A DNA stretch of 64,000 bases from Verrucomicrobiales bacterium (GCA_029213195.1 JARGNI010000014.1:1-64000), one strand, 5' to 3'; positions 44,264 to 53,529 are shown, counted from the stretch's first letter. A program made the numbers and translations. The notes: a model not told the origin generated them from the sequence alone.

Positions 44264-45685
44264 TTACCCAACGCTGCCTTCCATCTCCATATCGATGAGG
44301 CGTTTGAGCTCGACGCTGTATTCCATGGGGAACTCACGGACAAGATCATTGACGAATCCATTCACACTGAGACTCATCGCCTCTCCCTCGCTCAAGCCAC
44401 GTTGCTTCATGTAGAAGATCTGATCTTCACTGACTTGGCTGACGCTGGCCTCGTGCTGGGTCGCATGCTGGTTTCCTCGCACCGTGATCGCTGGATAGGT
44501 ATCGGTGCGACTGTTTGAATTGATCAAGAGAGCATCGCACTCGGTGTTGTTCTTACACCCTTTGAGATGCTTGGGGATGTGGACCTGCCCACGATAGGTC
44601 GAGCGACCTTCTCCCACGGAGATGGACTTGGCTACGATGTTGGAGGTGGTTTCATCCGCAGCATGGATCATCTTGGCACCGGTGTCCTGGTGCTGACCGT
44701 CGTTCGCAAGTGCGATGGAGATGACCTCTCCTCGAGCTTTTCGACCTTTCATGATCACTCCGGGATATTTCATCGTGAGACGAGAACCGATGTTGCAGTC
44801 GATCCAGCGGATCTCGGCATTCTCATGGGCCATGCCACGCTTTGTCACGAGGTTGAAGACGTTGTTCGACCAGTTCTGCACCGTGATATACTGAATCTTG
44901 GCGTCCTTCATCGCGACCAGCTCGACGACCGCACTGTGGAGAGTCGCAGTCTCGAACTTCGGAGCCGTGCATCCTTCCATGTAGGTGACTTCGGCGCCTT
45001 CATCGACAATGATGAGCGTTCTCTCGAACTGCCCGAAATTCTCGGCGTTGATTCGGAAGTAGGCCTGCAGGGGGTGCGCGACCTTTACGCCGGGGGGGAC
45101 GTAAATGAAACTCCCACCGGAAAAGACCGCACTGTTGAGGGCGGAAAACTTGTTGTCCCCTGTCGGAATCACTTTTCCGAACCACTTACGGAACAACTCG
45201 GGGTGCTCGCGCAATCCTTCGGTCGAGTTCACAAAGATCACCCCCTGTTTCTCAAGTTCCTCCTTCACGTTGGAATAGGCGGCCTCCGAATCGAACTGAG
45301 CCTCCACTCCGGCGAGGAACTTGCGTTCTTTCTCGGGAATCCCGAGACGCTCGAAGGTTTCTTTCACATCGTCGGGAACTTCATCCCAGCTGCGAGTCGG
45401 CGTTTGTCCTTTTGAGAGGTAGTAACGAATGTCCTGAAAGATGATGTTCTCAAGATCCTTGCTCGCCCAATTGGTGGGCATGGGCTTGTCGTGGAAAGTC
45501 TTCAGGGCCTTCTTCCGGAACTCACGAATCCATTCAGCCTCCCCCTTGACGTTCGAGATGTAGTCGATCGTGTCTTCGGTAAGACCGTACCCGGCATCGT
45601 GAGCATAGTCCTCCGCGTAGGAGAAGTTTCCCGCATCCTGATCGATATTGACGGCTTCTAAAGTGGCGCTGTCTGGCGTACTCAT
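44264..45685 (-). CDS. sufB: Fe-S cluster scaffold SufB
   Basis: 473 aa, typical. [17 protein letters not shown] near the N-terminus, [56 protein letters not shown] and [29 protein letters not shown] are diagnostic. The conserved Cys of GCTAP and of [13 protein letters not shown] are present. SufB is the site of cluster assembly and sulfur acceptance. It follows sufC by 32 bases and precedes sufD by 34 bases. Confidence 0.97.
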   Translation of the reverse strand: MSTPDSATLEAVNIDQDAGNFSYAEDYAHDAGYGLTEDTIDYISNVKGEAEWIREFRKKALKTFHDKPMPTNWASKDLENIIFQDIRYYLSKGQTPTRSWDEVPDDVKETFERLGIPEKERKFLAGVEAQFDSEAAYSNVKEELEKQGVIFVNSTEGLREHPELFRKWFGKVIPTGDNKFSALNSAVFSGGSFIYVPPGVKVAHPLQAYFRINAENFGQFERTLIIVDEGAEVTYMEGCTAPKFETATLHSAVVELVAMKDAKIQYITVQNWSNNVFNLVTKRGMAHENAEIRWIDCNIGSRLTMKYPGVIMKGRKARGEVISIALANDGQHQDTGAKMIHAADETTSNIVAKSISVGEGRSTYRGQVHIPKHLKGCKNNTECDALLINSNSRTDTYPAITVRGNQHATQHEASVSQVSEDQIFYMKQRGLSEGEAMSLSVNGFVNDLVREFPMEYSVELKRLIDMEMEGSVG

Positions 45686-45717
45686 TCTTTCGTTACTTGG
45701 TTAGGCGGGTGGAAAAT

Positions 45718-46479
45718 TCAGGCGGAAACGGCAAGCTCCTCGGTGACCCAGTCATAACCCTTCTCCTCCAGCTCGAGGGCGAGGCTCTTGTCACCGGTCT
45801 TGACGATCTGGCCGTCGAACATCACGTGAACGACGTCAGGCACGATGTAGTCGAGGAGACGCTGGTAGTGGGTGATAACGAGAAAACCGCGCTCCGGCGA
45901 GCGCATACGGTTGACTCCTTCAGCAACGATTTTCAGCGCATCAATGTCGAGTCCACTGTCGGTCTCATCGAGCACGGCATACTTTGGCTCCAGCATCATC
46001 ATCTGGAGGATTTCATTCCGCTTCTTCTCTCCACCGGAGAATCCGTCGTTCACGAAACGACCGGTGAATTTCCGATCCATGCTGAGCGCATCCATCTTTT
46101 CGTACATCTCTTTATAGAAACCGACCGCGTCAATTTCCTCCCCTTTCGGTAGCCGGGCCTGCAAAGCCGCACGCAGGAAGTTTGCGTTGCTGACACCAGG
46201 GATCTCGTGGGGATACTGGAAGGCGAGGAAGAATCCGGCGCGGGAACGCTCATCGATTTCGAGGGCGAGAAGATCTTCCCCGTCCATGAGGGCAGTTCCC
46301 TCCGTCACTTCGTAGTCCTCATGTCCCGCGAGGACCTTGGAAAGGGTGGATTTACCGGAACCGTTGGGCCCCATGATGGCGTGCACCTCGCCCTTCGGGA
46401 TTTCGAGGCTGAGGCCTTTGAGGATTTCGTTGCCGTCTACGGAGGCGTGAAGATTCTGGATGGAGAGAGAGTCACTCAT
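45718..46479 (-). CDS. sufC: Fe-S assembly ATPase SufC
   Basis: 253 aa ABC ATPase. Walker [17 protein letters not shown] (near residue 37), Q-loop [12 protein letters not shown], signature [15 protein letters not shown] and Walker [17 protein letters not shown] are all present. SufC drives rearrangement of the SufBC2D scaffold. It begins 2 bases after the fur-like gene stop, indicating one transcript. Confidence 0.97.
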   Translation of the reverse strand: MSDSLSIQNLHASVDGNEILKGLSLEIPKGEVHAIMGPNGSGKSTLSKVLAGHEDYEVTEGTALMDGEDLLALEIDERSRAGFFLAFQYPHEIPGVSNANFLRAALQARLPKGEEIDAVGFYKEMYEKMDALSMDRKFTGRFVNDGFSGGEKKRNEILQMMMLEPKYAVLDETDSGLDIDALKIVAEGVNRMRSPERGFLVITHYQRLLDYIVPDVVHVMFDGQIVKTGDKSLALELEEKGYDWVTEELAVSA

Positions 46480-46481
46480 AG

Positions 46482-46937
46482 TCAGTCAGGTAAAGCGGGT
46501 TCATAGTCTGTTTGGGTGCGACAGTCGGGACAGAGCCCGCGCATCGCGACATTCATTTCATCGAGTTTGGAACCGGATGGGAGATTCCACGGTTCGGAAG
46601 CGTCGGCCTCATCGTGCAGAGTGACGTCGAATACCGAGTCGCACTTGGCACAGAAAAAATGGGCGTGTGGCTGGAGATTCGGGCAAAAACGTGAAGCCTC
46701 CCGATCGATATTCACCTGGGTGATTGCTCTCGCATCAGTCAGGGTCTCCAGGCAATTGTACACCGTCGCCAGGGAAATCGAGGGCATCTTCTCCTTCGCG
46801 CGGGCATACACTGCCGATGCCGTAGGGTGCTCGACCGCCAGTTCCTGGACCACATCGTAAACGACTTGGCGCTGCTTGGTCATCCGAAGCCCACCCAATT
46901 CGAGGGTCTTCGTGTCTTCTGTCGAGTTCGCTCGCAT
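46482..46937 (-). CDS. Fur-family regulator (PerR-like), suf operon leader gene
   Basis: 151 aa. Winged-helix DNA-binding part at about residues 15-90 ([38 protein letters not shown]) and dimer/metal part with [15 protein letters not shown] and a second CPDC pair, giving the structural Zn site CxxC...CxxC typical of PerR. The regulatory site ligands H in QPHAHFF and D/E later are plausible. First gene before sufCBD, so it is a likely autoregulated sensor of peroxide or iron that controls Fe-S assembly. PerR versus Fur cannot be decided from sequence alone. Confidence 0.9.
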   Translation of the reverse strand: MRANSTEDTKTLELGGLRMTKQRQVVYDVVQELAVEHPTASAVYARAKEKMPSISLATVYNCLETLTDARAITQVNIDREASRFCPNLQPHAHFFCAKCDSVFDVTLHDEADASEPWNLPSGSKLDEMNVAMRGLCPDCRTQTDYEPALPD

Positions 46938-46995
46938 GGAGAATTGCTTATTGCTATTGAGACTACGTCACAAGTAGCGCTCCGGTTGTTTATAT

Positions 46996-47010
46996 CAAGA
47001 ACTATTCTAA
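46996..47010 (-). promoter_or_regulatory. Per/Fur-box-like operator upstream of the suf operon
   Basis: On the minus strand this reads TTAGAATAGTTCTTG, an interrupted 7-1-7 palindrome. The left half matches the Per-box half TTAGAAT exactly and the right half matches 4 of 7. It lies about 60 bases upstream of the fur-like start and overlaps a possible -35 element (ttgata). Position and form support autoregulation by the Fur-family protein. Confidence 0.5.
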
Positions 47011-47081
47011 AAAAGCGCTTTTCCACGATTCCGCTCGTGATTTTTCTGTCGCAGTGGGAATTTTGTTCGTAGTTTTCTCCC

Positions 47082-47981
47082 ATGCGGAATCCCACGATGC
47101 AGCAGATCAGCCTGAAGCGGCTCGGAATCACCCTGCTCGGCTCGGTCGCTCTGCTTGCCTTTTCCCAGGATGCCCGGATGACCTATTCTCCGACCTACTT
47201 CGGGATCCAGGACGGCGAAATGCCTGAGGATCCTCGTCACTGGCGGGGCGGCCGATTCTACGATTTTCCGGATTGGGAGGTCAGCCAGGATCTGCCCAAC
47301 GATGTGTTTACTTTCGCGCGACTTCGATACAACTCCGGCACCTGGATGGGCCAGCGGGCCAAGTGGATGATCGATTATCCGGACAGCGAGCTCAATTTTT
47401 CCTATCGTCTCCAGCAGCTGACATCGCTGGAGGTGAACCCGAAGGGAGCCATCGTCGACATCGATGCGGAACAGCTTCGACACTACCCCTTCATCTACAT
47501 GATCGAGCCTGGAGATATCTGGCTTACCGATGAGGAGGCATCCACCCTTCGCGATTACCTCCTCAACGGCGGATTCATCATGGTCGACGATTTCTGGGGA
47601 ATCTACGAGTGGAAGAACTTTCACCGGGCGCTACGCCAGATTTTCCCCGATCGCGAATATGTCGAACTCGAACTCGATCACCCCATCTTCAACATGGTTT
47701 TCAATGTCGAGATGAAACCCCAGATTCCCGCCGTGGGAATGGCCCAGATGGGCCGGGAGCAGGGCATCACCTACGAGTGGAACAAACCCGGATCGGAGAC
47801 TCCTCACTACCGTGCGATCCTCGATGACAACGGTCGAGTCTGCATGATCATCTGCTTCAACACCGATCTTGGCGACGGCTGGGAAGAAGAAGGGACCGAC
47901 CCCTGGTATTTCCGCGAGTTTTCAGAGAAGTACGCCTATCCGTTGGGAATCAACATCGTGTTCTACGCGCTGACTCACTGA
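47082..47981 (+). CDS. Secreted DUF4159 protein
   Basis: 299 aa; Met6 (47097) is an alternative start. A signal peptide (about residues 8-28, LGITLLGSVALLAFSQ) precedes a DUF4159 domain filling the protein: FTFARLRYNSGTWM, DSELNFSYRLQQLTSLEV, FIYMIEPGDIWLTDEEASTLRDYLLNGGFIMVDDFWG and YPLGINIVFYALTH. It is a paralogue of the DUF4159 half of the 21548-22987 protein but has no membrane anchor. It is divergent from the fur-suf operon, stands alone, and might share the operator region at 46996-47010. Confidence 0.87.
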   Translation: MRNPTMQQISLKRLGITLLGSVALLAFSQDARMTYSPTYFGIQDGEMPEDPRHWRGGRFYDFPDWEVSQDLPNDVFTFARLRYNSGTWMGQRAKWMIDYPDSELNFSYRLQQLTSLEVNPKGAIVDIDAEQLRHYPFIYMIEPGDIWLTDEEASTLRDYLLNGGFIMVDDFWGIYEWKNFHRALRQIFPDREYVELELDHPIFNMVFNVEMKPQIPAVGMAQMGREQGITYEWNKPGSETPHYRAILDDNGRVCMIICFNTDLGDGWEEEGTDPWYFREFSEKYAYPLGINIVFYALTH

Positions 47982-48033
47982 TCTATCGCCCTCTGCGGAC
48001 AGACCACCGCCAACAAGAGAAGTGGACACAAAA

Positions 48034-48067
48034 GAGCCGAGAAGAGAGACCATCTCGTTCTCGGCTC
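48034..48067 (-). terminator. Hairpin terminator of the FHA gene, possibly bidirectional
   Basis: gagccgagaa (48034-48043) and ttctcggctc (48058-48067) make a perfect 10-bp stem with a 14-nt loop. On the minus strand it is followed by ttttg, 22 bases after the FHA gene stop. The convergent DUF4159 gene ends 52 bases to the other side, so it may serve both. Confidence 0.65.
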
Positions 48068-48089
48068 CGTGATTTTCAGCGTTCCGTCT

Positions 48090-48884
48090 TTATTCCCCGC
48101 CCGGCTTGGGAGGGGTCTTGGGGAGCGCGATATTCGGCGCTTTCGGTGCCGCAGGAGGAGGAGGACCACCTCCGGGAGCAGGTCGCTTCAGAGGCACGGG
48201 CGCTGCTGGTGGGGCACCTCCAGGAGATGGCGCGGCCGGAGTCGGCAACTGGGGAGCTGCAGGTGCGGCCTCCGGCTGTGGAACTCCCGACTTTGGCGGA
48301 CCAGGAGCCGGGGCAGCTGGCTGAGGCGCCCCCGGCTGTGGCGCCCCCGGCGGCTTAAGTGGGGTTGCTGGAGCTCCAGGTTTTGTCGGCGGCTTGACTT
48401 GGTCGAGCCGAACGGTCTGGGCACCCGAAGTTGCCGGGGCCGGAGCAGCCACCGCAACAGGCGGCTTTGGCCCCGCGGGAGCCGCTACCGCCACAGGAGC
48501 GGTCTTCGGTTTCGCTTCGGAAGCATTCTGATCGATGGTGGCAGCCAGTTCCTCCATGGGCGTCGAGTCCAGGACCGCCGAAGGGACAAAATAGGCGTCG
48601 ATTGTCGCGCCCAGGATCGCTTTGGACATGGGGGTCACATCGACTCCCGCAGCCTCCACTTTCTGACCGTTCAAGGTTGTTCCATTGGTGGAACCCTTGT
48701 CGGAGAGACGAGGGGTATCCCCTGCCATGGAAAATTCCGCATGCTGGACCGAGATCTCCGACACGAGAATTTGAATGTCATTGTCCGGTCCGCGCCCCAC
48801 GGTGATCGAATCTCCGGTGAGATCATGCCGTGTCAGGCCTTCTTCAGGATGCCTGACAATCATAGAAAAGTCTGTAGATGCCAT
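48090..48884 (-). CDS. FHA domain protein with Pro/Ala-rich tail
   Basis: 264 aa from the ATG at 48884 (MASTDFSMIV); an upstream GTG at 48974 is rejected because it lies in the terminator region of the preceding gene. FHA domain at about residues 1-90: DSITVGRGPDNDIQIL, SVQHAEF and LSDKGSTNGTTLNGQ contain the phosphothreonine-binding Arg, Ser, His and Asn. The remaining 150 residues are a low-complexity Pro/Ala/Gly/Lys tail. FHA domains read Ser/Thr kinase output, but no such kinase is encoded in the window. Confidence 0.88.
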   Translation of the reverse strand: MASTDFSMIVRHPEEGLTRHDLTGDSITVGRGPDNDIQILVSEISVQHAEFSMAGDTPRLSDKGSTNGTTLNGQKVEAAGVDVTPMSKAILGATIDAYFVPSAVLDSTPMEELAATIDQNASEAKPKTAPVAVAAPAGPKPPVAVAAPAPATSGAQTVRLDQVKPPTKPGAPATPLKPPGAPQPGAPQPAAPAPGPPKSGVPQPEAAPAAPQLPTPAAPSPGGAPPAAPVPLKRPAPGGGPPPPAAPKAPNIALPKTPPKPGGE

Positions 48885-48974
48885 GGCGGCCAGTTTGAGA
48901 AATTCTGAAACGAATGTCAATCCGGGACTCTCCCGCAGACCCGTGACGAAGTACCGTCGCAGCGTTGCTGACAC

Positions 48975-49003
48975 AAAAAAACCCCACGTGTCTCCACGTG
49001 GGG
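48975..49003 (-). terminator. Rho-independent terminator of the Ala/Glu-rich lipoprotein gene
   Basis: ccccacgtg (48982-48990) and cacgtgggg (48995-49003) form a perfect 9-bp stem with a tctc loop. On the minus strand seven T residues follow (48981-48975). It lies 30 bases after the lipoprotein stop; the plus strand also has four T, so it could act weakly in both directions. Confidence 0.92.
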
Positions 49004-49032
49004 TTTTCGAAAAGATTCAGTGAATCTGAGAA

Positions 49033-49353
49033 TTACTCTACCGCAGGAGCAGGCTCTGCAGCAGGCTTGGCAGCCTCTTTGACCGCATCGCCAGCTGCTT
49101 TCGCTTTCTCCTTCACCGCGTCGCCAGCCTTGGTTGCAGCTTCCTTGGTCGCTTCGACAGCCTTCTCAGCAGCCTCTTCGGTCTTCTCAGCTGCTTCTTC
49201 GACTTTTTCAGCCGCTTTCTCAGCAGCTTCTTCCGTTGCCTCGACAGCATCGGCAGTGTCTTTCTTCATTCCCTCGACGGTGTCACCGCAGCCGACCATA
49301 GCCAGAGCAGCAACAAAGACGGAGAGAGCCATCAGTTTTTCGATTTTTTTCAT
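49033..49353 (-). CDS. Small Ala/Glu/Lys-rich helical lipoprotein
   Basis: 106 aa. Lipoprotein signal with lipobox AMVGC (Cys22). The mature protein is almost entirely AEKAxEKxEEAAEK-type repeats with period near 7 and 11, predicting one long amphipathic helix or coiled coil, then a short Pro/Ala tail. It is like Lpp or LEA-type helical proteins in composition only, with no C-terminal Lys for peptidoglycan linkage. A strong terminator and solitary gene structure suggest high expression. The start codon directly abuts a tandem 14-bp repeat. Confidence 0.8.
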   Translation of the reverse strand: MKKIEKLMALSVFVAALAMVGCGDTVEGMKKDTADAVEATEEAAEKAAEKVEEAAEKTEEAAEKAVEATKEAATKAGDAVKEKAKAAGDAVKEAAKPAAEPAPAVE

Positions 49354-49381
49354 ATTGGTTCAGATGAATTGGTTCAGATGG
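49354..49381. repeat. Tandem 14-bp direct repeat abutting the lipoprotein start codon
   Basis: attggttcagatga (49354-49367) is followed directly by attggttcagatgg (49368-49381), 13 of 14 identical. It occupies the ribosome-binding region of the minus-strand lipoprotein gene that starts at 49353, where no canonical Shine-Dalgarno sequence is present. Copy-number change here would move any upstream signal relative to the start codon. Confidence 0.8.
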
Positions 49382-49529
49382 GTCCGGTTCATCCCGAGAC
49401 CACTCTTCCACCTACACCGAAACGGTGCATTTTTCAACGCCTTGCGCTTCGCATGAGGAGAAAGATTTTTCCGTTATCGGTCATGCCTGCTCTGTGCTAG
49501 TTTCCGCCCCAAAATCAATCCTCGAATTT

Positions 49530-50957
49530 ATGAGTCAGAATCTCTTCGAAAAGGTGTGGGATGCCCACGCTGTCAAAACTCTCTCCAACGGCCAAACCCA
49601 ACTCCTCATCGGCACGCATCTCATCCACGAGGTGACGAGTCCGCAGGCGTTTGGCATGCTGAGAGATCTTGGGCTCAAGGTGAAGTATCCCGAGCGGACG
49701 TTTGCAACAGTCGATCACATTGTTCCGACGAAGAGCCAGGTTGAACCCTTCGAAGACTCTCTCGCCCAGGAGATGATCACCGCTCTTCGCGAAAACTGCG
49801 AAGAGTTCGGAGTGAAGTTTTTCGATATTGGCAGTGGTGGTCAGGGTATCGTCCACGTCGTAGGTCCCGAGCAGGGAATCACCCAGCCCGGCACGACCAT
49901 CGCCTGCGGCGATTCTCACACCGCGACCCACGGAGCGTTCGGAGCGATCGCCTTTGGCATCGGAACGACCCAGATTCGCGATGTCCTCGCGACCCAGACG
50001 ATGGCGCTGACCAAGCTCAAAGTCCGACGGATCAACGTGGAAGGAAAACTGGCTCCTGGCGTTTACGCCAAGGATGTCATTCTCCACATCATCAAGCTCC
50101 TTGGAGCCAAGGGAGGGATCGGATACGCCTACGAATACGGGGGCAACATCTTCGATGAGTTCTCGATGGAGGAACGCATGACGGTCTGCAACATGTCAAT
50201 CGAGGGCGGGGCCCGATGCGGCTACGTCAATCCCGATGAGAAGACCTTTGCCTATCTCAAGGACCGCCCCTACTCGCCCCAGGGAGAAGAATGGGAAGCT
50301 ACCGTGGAGAAGTGGAAAGCCATCGCCTCCGATCCGGATTGCTCCTACGACGACGTCGTGACGATCCAGGCCGAAGACATTGCTCCTTCGGTGACCTGGG
50401 GCATCTCGCCCGATCATGGCATCTTCGTCAATGAGAACATCCCATCTCCGAGTGACGCCAGTGATGAAGAGGGTGCCCAGAGCATCGAGGAAGCACTCGA
50501 ATACATGAAGTTCGAGCCGGGATCGCCCATCGCCGGAAAGAAAATCGATGTCTGCTTCATCGGAAGCTGCACGAACGGACGTCTTTCCGATTTCCGCGAA
50601 GCGGCCCGGTTTCTCAAGGGGCACAAGGTTGCGGAAGGAGTGCAGGCCATTGCCGTGCCTGGATCCGAAATCGTCGACCATCTTTGCCGCCAGGAGGGAA
50701 TCCACCAGGTTTTCGAGGACGCTGGATTCGAGTGGCGCGGAGCAGGGTGCTCGATGTGTCTCGCGATGAACCCCGACAAGCTCGTGGGCGATCAGCTCTG
50801 CGCGAGTTCGAGCAATCGAAATTTCAAGGGACGCCAGGGGAGCCCGATCGGACGAACCATCCTGATGTCTCCCGTCATGGTTGCTGCAGCTGCGGTGACC
50901 GGAGTGGTGAGCGATGCCCGCGAAGTCTTTGACGTGACAGCGGAAGCGGCGGCGTAG
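49530..50957 (+). CDS. leuC: 3-isopropylmalate dehydratase large subunit
   Basis: 475 aa from the ATG at 49530 ([13 protein letters not shown]); the frame is open from 49425 but the added residues are not family-like. LeuC with LeuD isomerises 2-isopropylmalate in leucine biosynthesis. The [4Fe-4S] ligands are in [13 protein letters not shown] and [33 protein letters not shown] and FVNENIPSP are also as expected. The small-subunit gene leuD is not adjacent; the next plus-strand gene is trpB, and the 3' end abuts the minus-strand SRP RNA. Confidence 0.97.
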   Translation: MSQNLFEKVWDAHAVKTLSNGQTQLLIGTHLIHEVTSPQAFGMLRDLGLKVKYPERTFATVDHIVPTKSQVEPFEDSLAQEMITALRENCEEFGVKFFDIGSGGQGIVHVVGPEQGITQPGTTIACGDSHTATHGAFGAIAFGIGTTQIRDVLATQTMALTKLKVRRINVEGKLAPGVYAKDVILHIIKLLGAKGGIGYAYEYGGNIFDEFSMEERMTVCNMSIEGGARCGYVNPDEKTFAYLKDRPYSPQGEEWEATVEKWKAIASDPDCSYDDVVTIQAEDIAPSVTWGISPDHGIFVNENIPSPSDASDEEGAQSIEEALEYMKFEPGSPIAGKKIDVCFIGSCTNGRLSDFREAARFLKGHKVAEGVQAIAVPGSEIVDHLCRQEGIHQVFEDAGFEWRGAGCSMCLAMNPDKLVGDQLCASSSNRNFKGRQGSPIGRTILMSPVMVAAAAVTGVVSDAREVFDVTAEAAA

Positions 50958-50962
50958 AAAGA

Positions 50963-51055
50963 GTGCCAGAGAACTGCGGCAATAAGGGACAAGCTACCGT
51001 TGCTGCCTTCCGGCCCTGGCGGGGTTTACCCGCCCTCACTCCGCAGCCTCTGACG
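50963..51055 (-). ncRNA. ffs: Signal recognition particle RNA, small bacterial (4.5S) type
   Basis: The minus strand carries the invariant apical core ccagggccggaaggcagcaa, with the GGAA tetraloop region, embedded in a long hairpin. The flanks pair: gtcagag with ctctggc and gctgcgg with ccgcag at the base, agtgaggg with the ccctta side higher up. Total length about 93 nt fits the bacterial small SRP RNA, which binds Ffh and targets membrane proteins to FtsY. The 3' end is followed by ctttct, ending at the leuC stop. The exact ends are uncertain by a few bases. Confidence 0.92.
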
Positions 51056-51060
51056 CGCCG

Positions 51061-51088
51061 AATATACACGAGATCACTAAATTGCCAG
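51061..51088 (-). promoter_or_regulatory. Probable promoter of the SRP RNA
   Basis: On the minus strand CTGGCA (51088-51083, 4 of 6 to the -35 consensus) is followed after 16 bases by TATATT (51066-51061, 5 of 6 to the -10 consensus). The predicted start near 51055 matches the 5' end of the SRP RNA stem. The promoter occupies the leader of the divergent trpB gene. Confidence 0.6.
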
Positions 51089-51130
51089 TCCGGATCGCAA
51101 ATCAGAGCGATCGAACGTAAAGTATTTTCC

Positions 51131-52354
51131 ATGAACAGCACAGCGCCGACTCCCACCCTTCCGGACGAAAGCGGTCACTTCGGCACTTTCGGAGGACGCT
51201 TTGTCCCTGAAACACTCGTCGCAGCTCTCGATGAGCTGACGCACGAGTATGAAAAGGCGAAGAAGGACCCTGCGTTCCAGGCAGAACTCCAGGATCTCCT
51301 GAAGGAATTCTGTGGACGCGAAACCCCGCTCTACCACGCGGAGCGCTGGTCGGAGAAGCTGGGCGGAGCGAAGATCTATTTCAAGCGGGAAGACCTGCTC
51401 CACACCGGTGCGCACAAGATCAACAATGCGCTCGGCCAGGTCTTGCTGGCACGGCGACTCGGAAAGAAACGAATCATCGCGGAGACCGGAGCCGGTCAGC
51501 ATGGCGTCGCCACCGCTACCGTAGCAGCTCGGTTCGGACTCGAATGCATCGTCTACATGGGAGCGATCGACATGGAGCGTCAGCACCTCAATGTCGTGCG
51601 GATGCGCCTCATGGGCGCCGAGGTCCGCGGAGTCGAGGCGGGGCAGAAAACGCTGAAAGAAGCCGTCAACGAGGCACTTCGCGACTGGGTCACGAATGTT
51701 CGAAGCACCCACTACATTCTCGGCAGCGCCCTGGGCCCCCACCCTTACCCCATGATGGTGCGTGATTTCCATCGAGTCATCGGCGTCGAGGCGCGACGGC
51801 AGGTCCAGGAAAAGGAAGGCCGTCTCCCCGATCTCCTCGTCGCCTGTGTTGGTGGCGGAAGCAATGCAATTGGTCTCTTCCATCCCTTTCTCGAAGATGA
51901 AGGGGTTCGCATGATGGGTGTCGAAGCGGGAGGCCATGGCATCCAACACGGAGAACATGCGGCCCGCTTTCAGGGTGGGAAACTCGGCGTACTGCAGGGA
52001 ACGAAGACGTGGCTCCTCGCCGACGAGGATGGACAGATCGAATTGACTCACTCCGTCTCCGCTGGTCTCGACTACGCTGCCGTCGGCCCCGAACACGCCT
52101 TCCTGCAGAACGAAGGGCGCGTCGAATACACCTACGCCACCGACGACGAAGCACTCGATGCCTTCCAGGAAGTCGCCCAGACAGAGGGAATCCTTCCCGC
52201 ACTGGAGACGTCCCATGCCCTAGCCTACGTGAAGAAGCAAGCTCCCAAGATGGGCAAAGACCAGATCTTGATCGTGAACCTTTCCGGTCGCGGGGACAAG
52301 GATGTGGAACAAGCCTCGCGGTATCTGCTTCCCACGGAGGACGATCCGAGCTAA
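51131..52354 (+). CDS. trpB: Tryptophan synthase beta chain
   Basis: 407 aa from the ATG at 51131; the open frame upstream to 50963 is antisense to the SRP RNA and not coding. TrpB condenses indole and serine to tryptophan. [15 protein letters not shown] at the N-terminus, PLP-binding Lys96 in [34 protein letters not shown] and the phosphate-binding GGGSNAIG are diagnostic. trpA is not next to it. The C-terminal end carries a [15 protein letters not shown] segment as usual. Confidence 0.97.
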   Translation: MNSTAPTPTLPDESGHFGTFGGRFVPETLVAALDELTHEYEKAKKDPAFQAELQDLLKEFCGRETPLYHAERWSEKLGGAKIYFKREDLLHTGAHKINNALGQVLLARRLGKKRIIAETGAGQHGVATATVAARFGLECIVYMGAIDMERQHLNVVRMRLMGAEVRGVEAGQKTLKEAVNEALRDWVTNVRSTHYILGSALGPHPYPMMVRDFHRVIGVEARRQVQEKEGRLPDLLVACVGGGSNAIGLFHPFLEDEGVRMMGVEAGGHGIQHGEHAARFQGGKLGVLQGTKTWLLADEDGQIELTHSVSAGLDYAAVGPEHAFLQNEGRVEYTYATDDEALDAFQEVAQTEGILPALETSHALAYVKKQAPKMGKDQILIVNLSGRGDKDVEQASRYLLPTEDDPS

Positions 52355-52492
52355 CCATCCGCAGCGAACGCCAGGTTCGCGTGTGCTCAGGTTGAAGGTG
52401 CTTCCGTTTTCAACGAACGATCCGTGTCCCCGGTGCTCCCCAGGGGCACACCATCTGTCTCGGTGCACAGGAGGGAGAGGGAAGAACCTTTC

Positions 52493-53455
52493 CTACTCCG
52501 GGACCTCACCCGAGATGACCCCGCCCGTTGCCGGCGGCTTGGTCGTCGTCGTGGGCTCGACAGGCTCCGTCGTTGAGGATGTCGTCTCGATCAATCGCTT
52601 CGAGCCATAGGCCGAGTCGACCAGACCTTCGACGATGGCCCACAACTCCCTGACTTCGTTCTCCGACAAGACTTCCTGATCCGGTACATCAACGCACTTG
52701 TAGATTTCTTTGAGGCCAGCCCGGATCTCCTTCACGACTTCACTGTTCTGGATCCGTGGTTCGAGCGTTTCGAGATTCAGTTCGAAATACTCGACGATGT
52801 CGGGACGGGCGAGGATGGAAGCTTTTTCCGGATCGTAAGGATTGAGCGAGGCTGCACATCCGATCTCGAAAGCCCGAAGCCATCCACCAAGACTGATGAG
52901 ATTGGCGGCATCGACATCGCGCATCAAAACCATCTCCTTCTCGACGTCCATCTGGGCTTTCGAAAGTTCGTTCTTGAGCTCATCCCATTCTCTCTTGGCG
53001 CCTTTTTCGAGAACGCTCTTCATGTAGCTGGAAACTCGAGTGCCCGATCCCAGCACCTTGCCATGCTGGAGGAGGGACCTTCCAATGGGCTCGAGATCAA
53101 AAAACTTTTCCGCCTCGATCGCAAAAAAACCATCAGCCAGCAACAACCCCACAGTCAGGGCGAGCTTCGTGCGATCCGTTGAAGTCTCTTCCGGCATGGT
53201 CCGCTTGAGCTCGTCGTAGGGAAGTGGGCGGAGCTGTTGCAGATCATCAAAGACCTTTCGAATCGAAGGAGTCGTGAACTTGTTCACCCCAAACTCCATC
53301 CGCACATGCTCATCCTCGAGCAACTCTTCCGGAATCTGAGGCACTTCCTCCTCCTCGGCGGTCTCCTGTGCAATCGCCACCCCCTGGACCACCAGGAATA
53401 CGATTCCGAAGAAAAACCCGGGGAGCGCGTAGGGACGAATGGACGACAACGACAT
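52493..53455 (-). CDS. Secreted protein of unknown function
   Basis: 320 aa. A signal peptide (about residues 10-30, LPGFFFGIVFLVVQGVAIAQ) leads to an acidic linker (EEEEVPQIPEELLED), then a largely helical domain (about 50-285): LPYDELKRTMPEETSTDRTKLALTVGLLLADGFFAIEAE, LGSGTRVSSYMKSVLEKGA, LGGWLRAFEIGCAASLNPYDPEKASIL. It ends in a Thr/Pro-rich tail. I recognise no family. It is convergent with trpB (138 bases between stops, no clear terminator). Confidence 0.7.
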   Translation of the reverse strand: MSLSSIRPYALPGFFFGIVFLVVQGVAIAQETAEEEEVPQIPEELLEDEHVRMEFGVNKFTTPSIRKVFDDLQQLRPLPYDELKRTMPEETSTDRTKLALTVGLLLADGFFAIEAEKFFDLEPIGRSLLQHGKVLGSGTRVSSYMKSVLEKGAKREWDELKNELSKAQMDVEKEMVLMRDVDAANLISLGGWLRAFEIGCAASLNPYDPEKASILARPDIVEYFELNLETLEPRIQNSEVVKEIRAGLKEIYKCVDVPDQEVLSENEVRELWAIVEGLVDSAYGSKRLIETTSSTTEPVEPTTTTKPPATGGVISGEVPE

Positions 53456-53529
53456 GACAAGCAGGGAAGAGGATTCTCTCTAATACAACGTGCTAAGGCT
53501 ACTTCCGGCAGAAAAGAATGCTAGAAAAT

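Noticed and set aside
50963-51130. Upstream extension of trpB
   Set aside because: It is antisense to the SRP RNA and lacks TrpB similarity; the ATG at 51131 begins the conserved N-terminus.
52355-52492. GC-rich partly palindromic stretch after trpB as terminator
   Set aside because: The arms pair with mismatches and no T-run follows on either strand.
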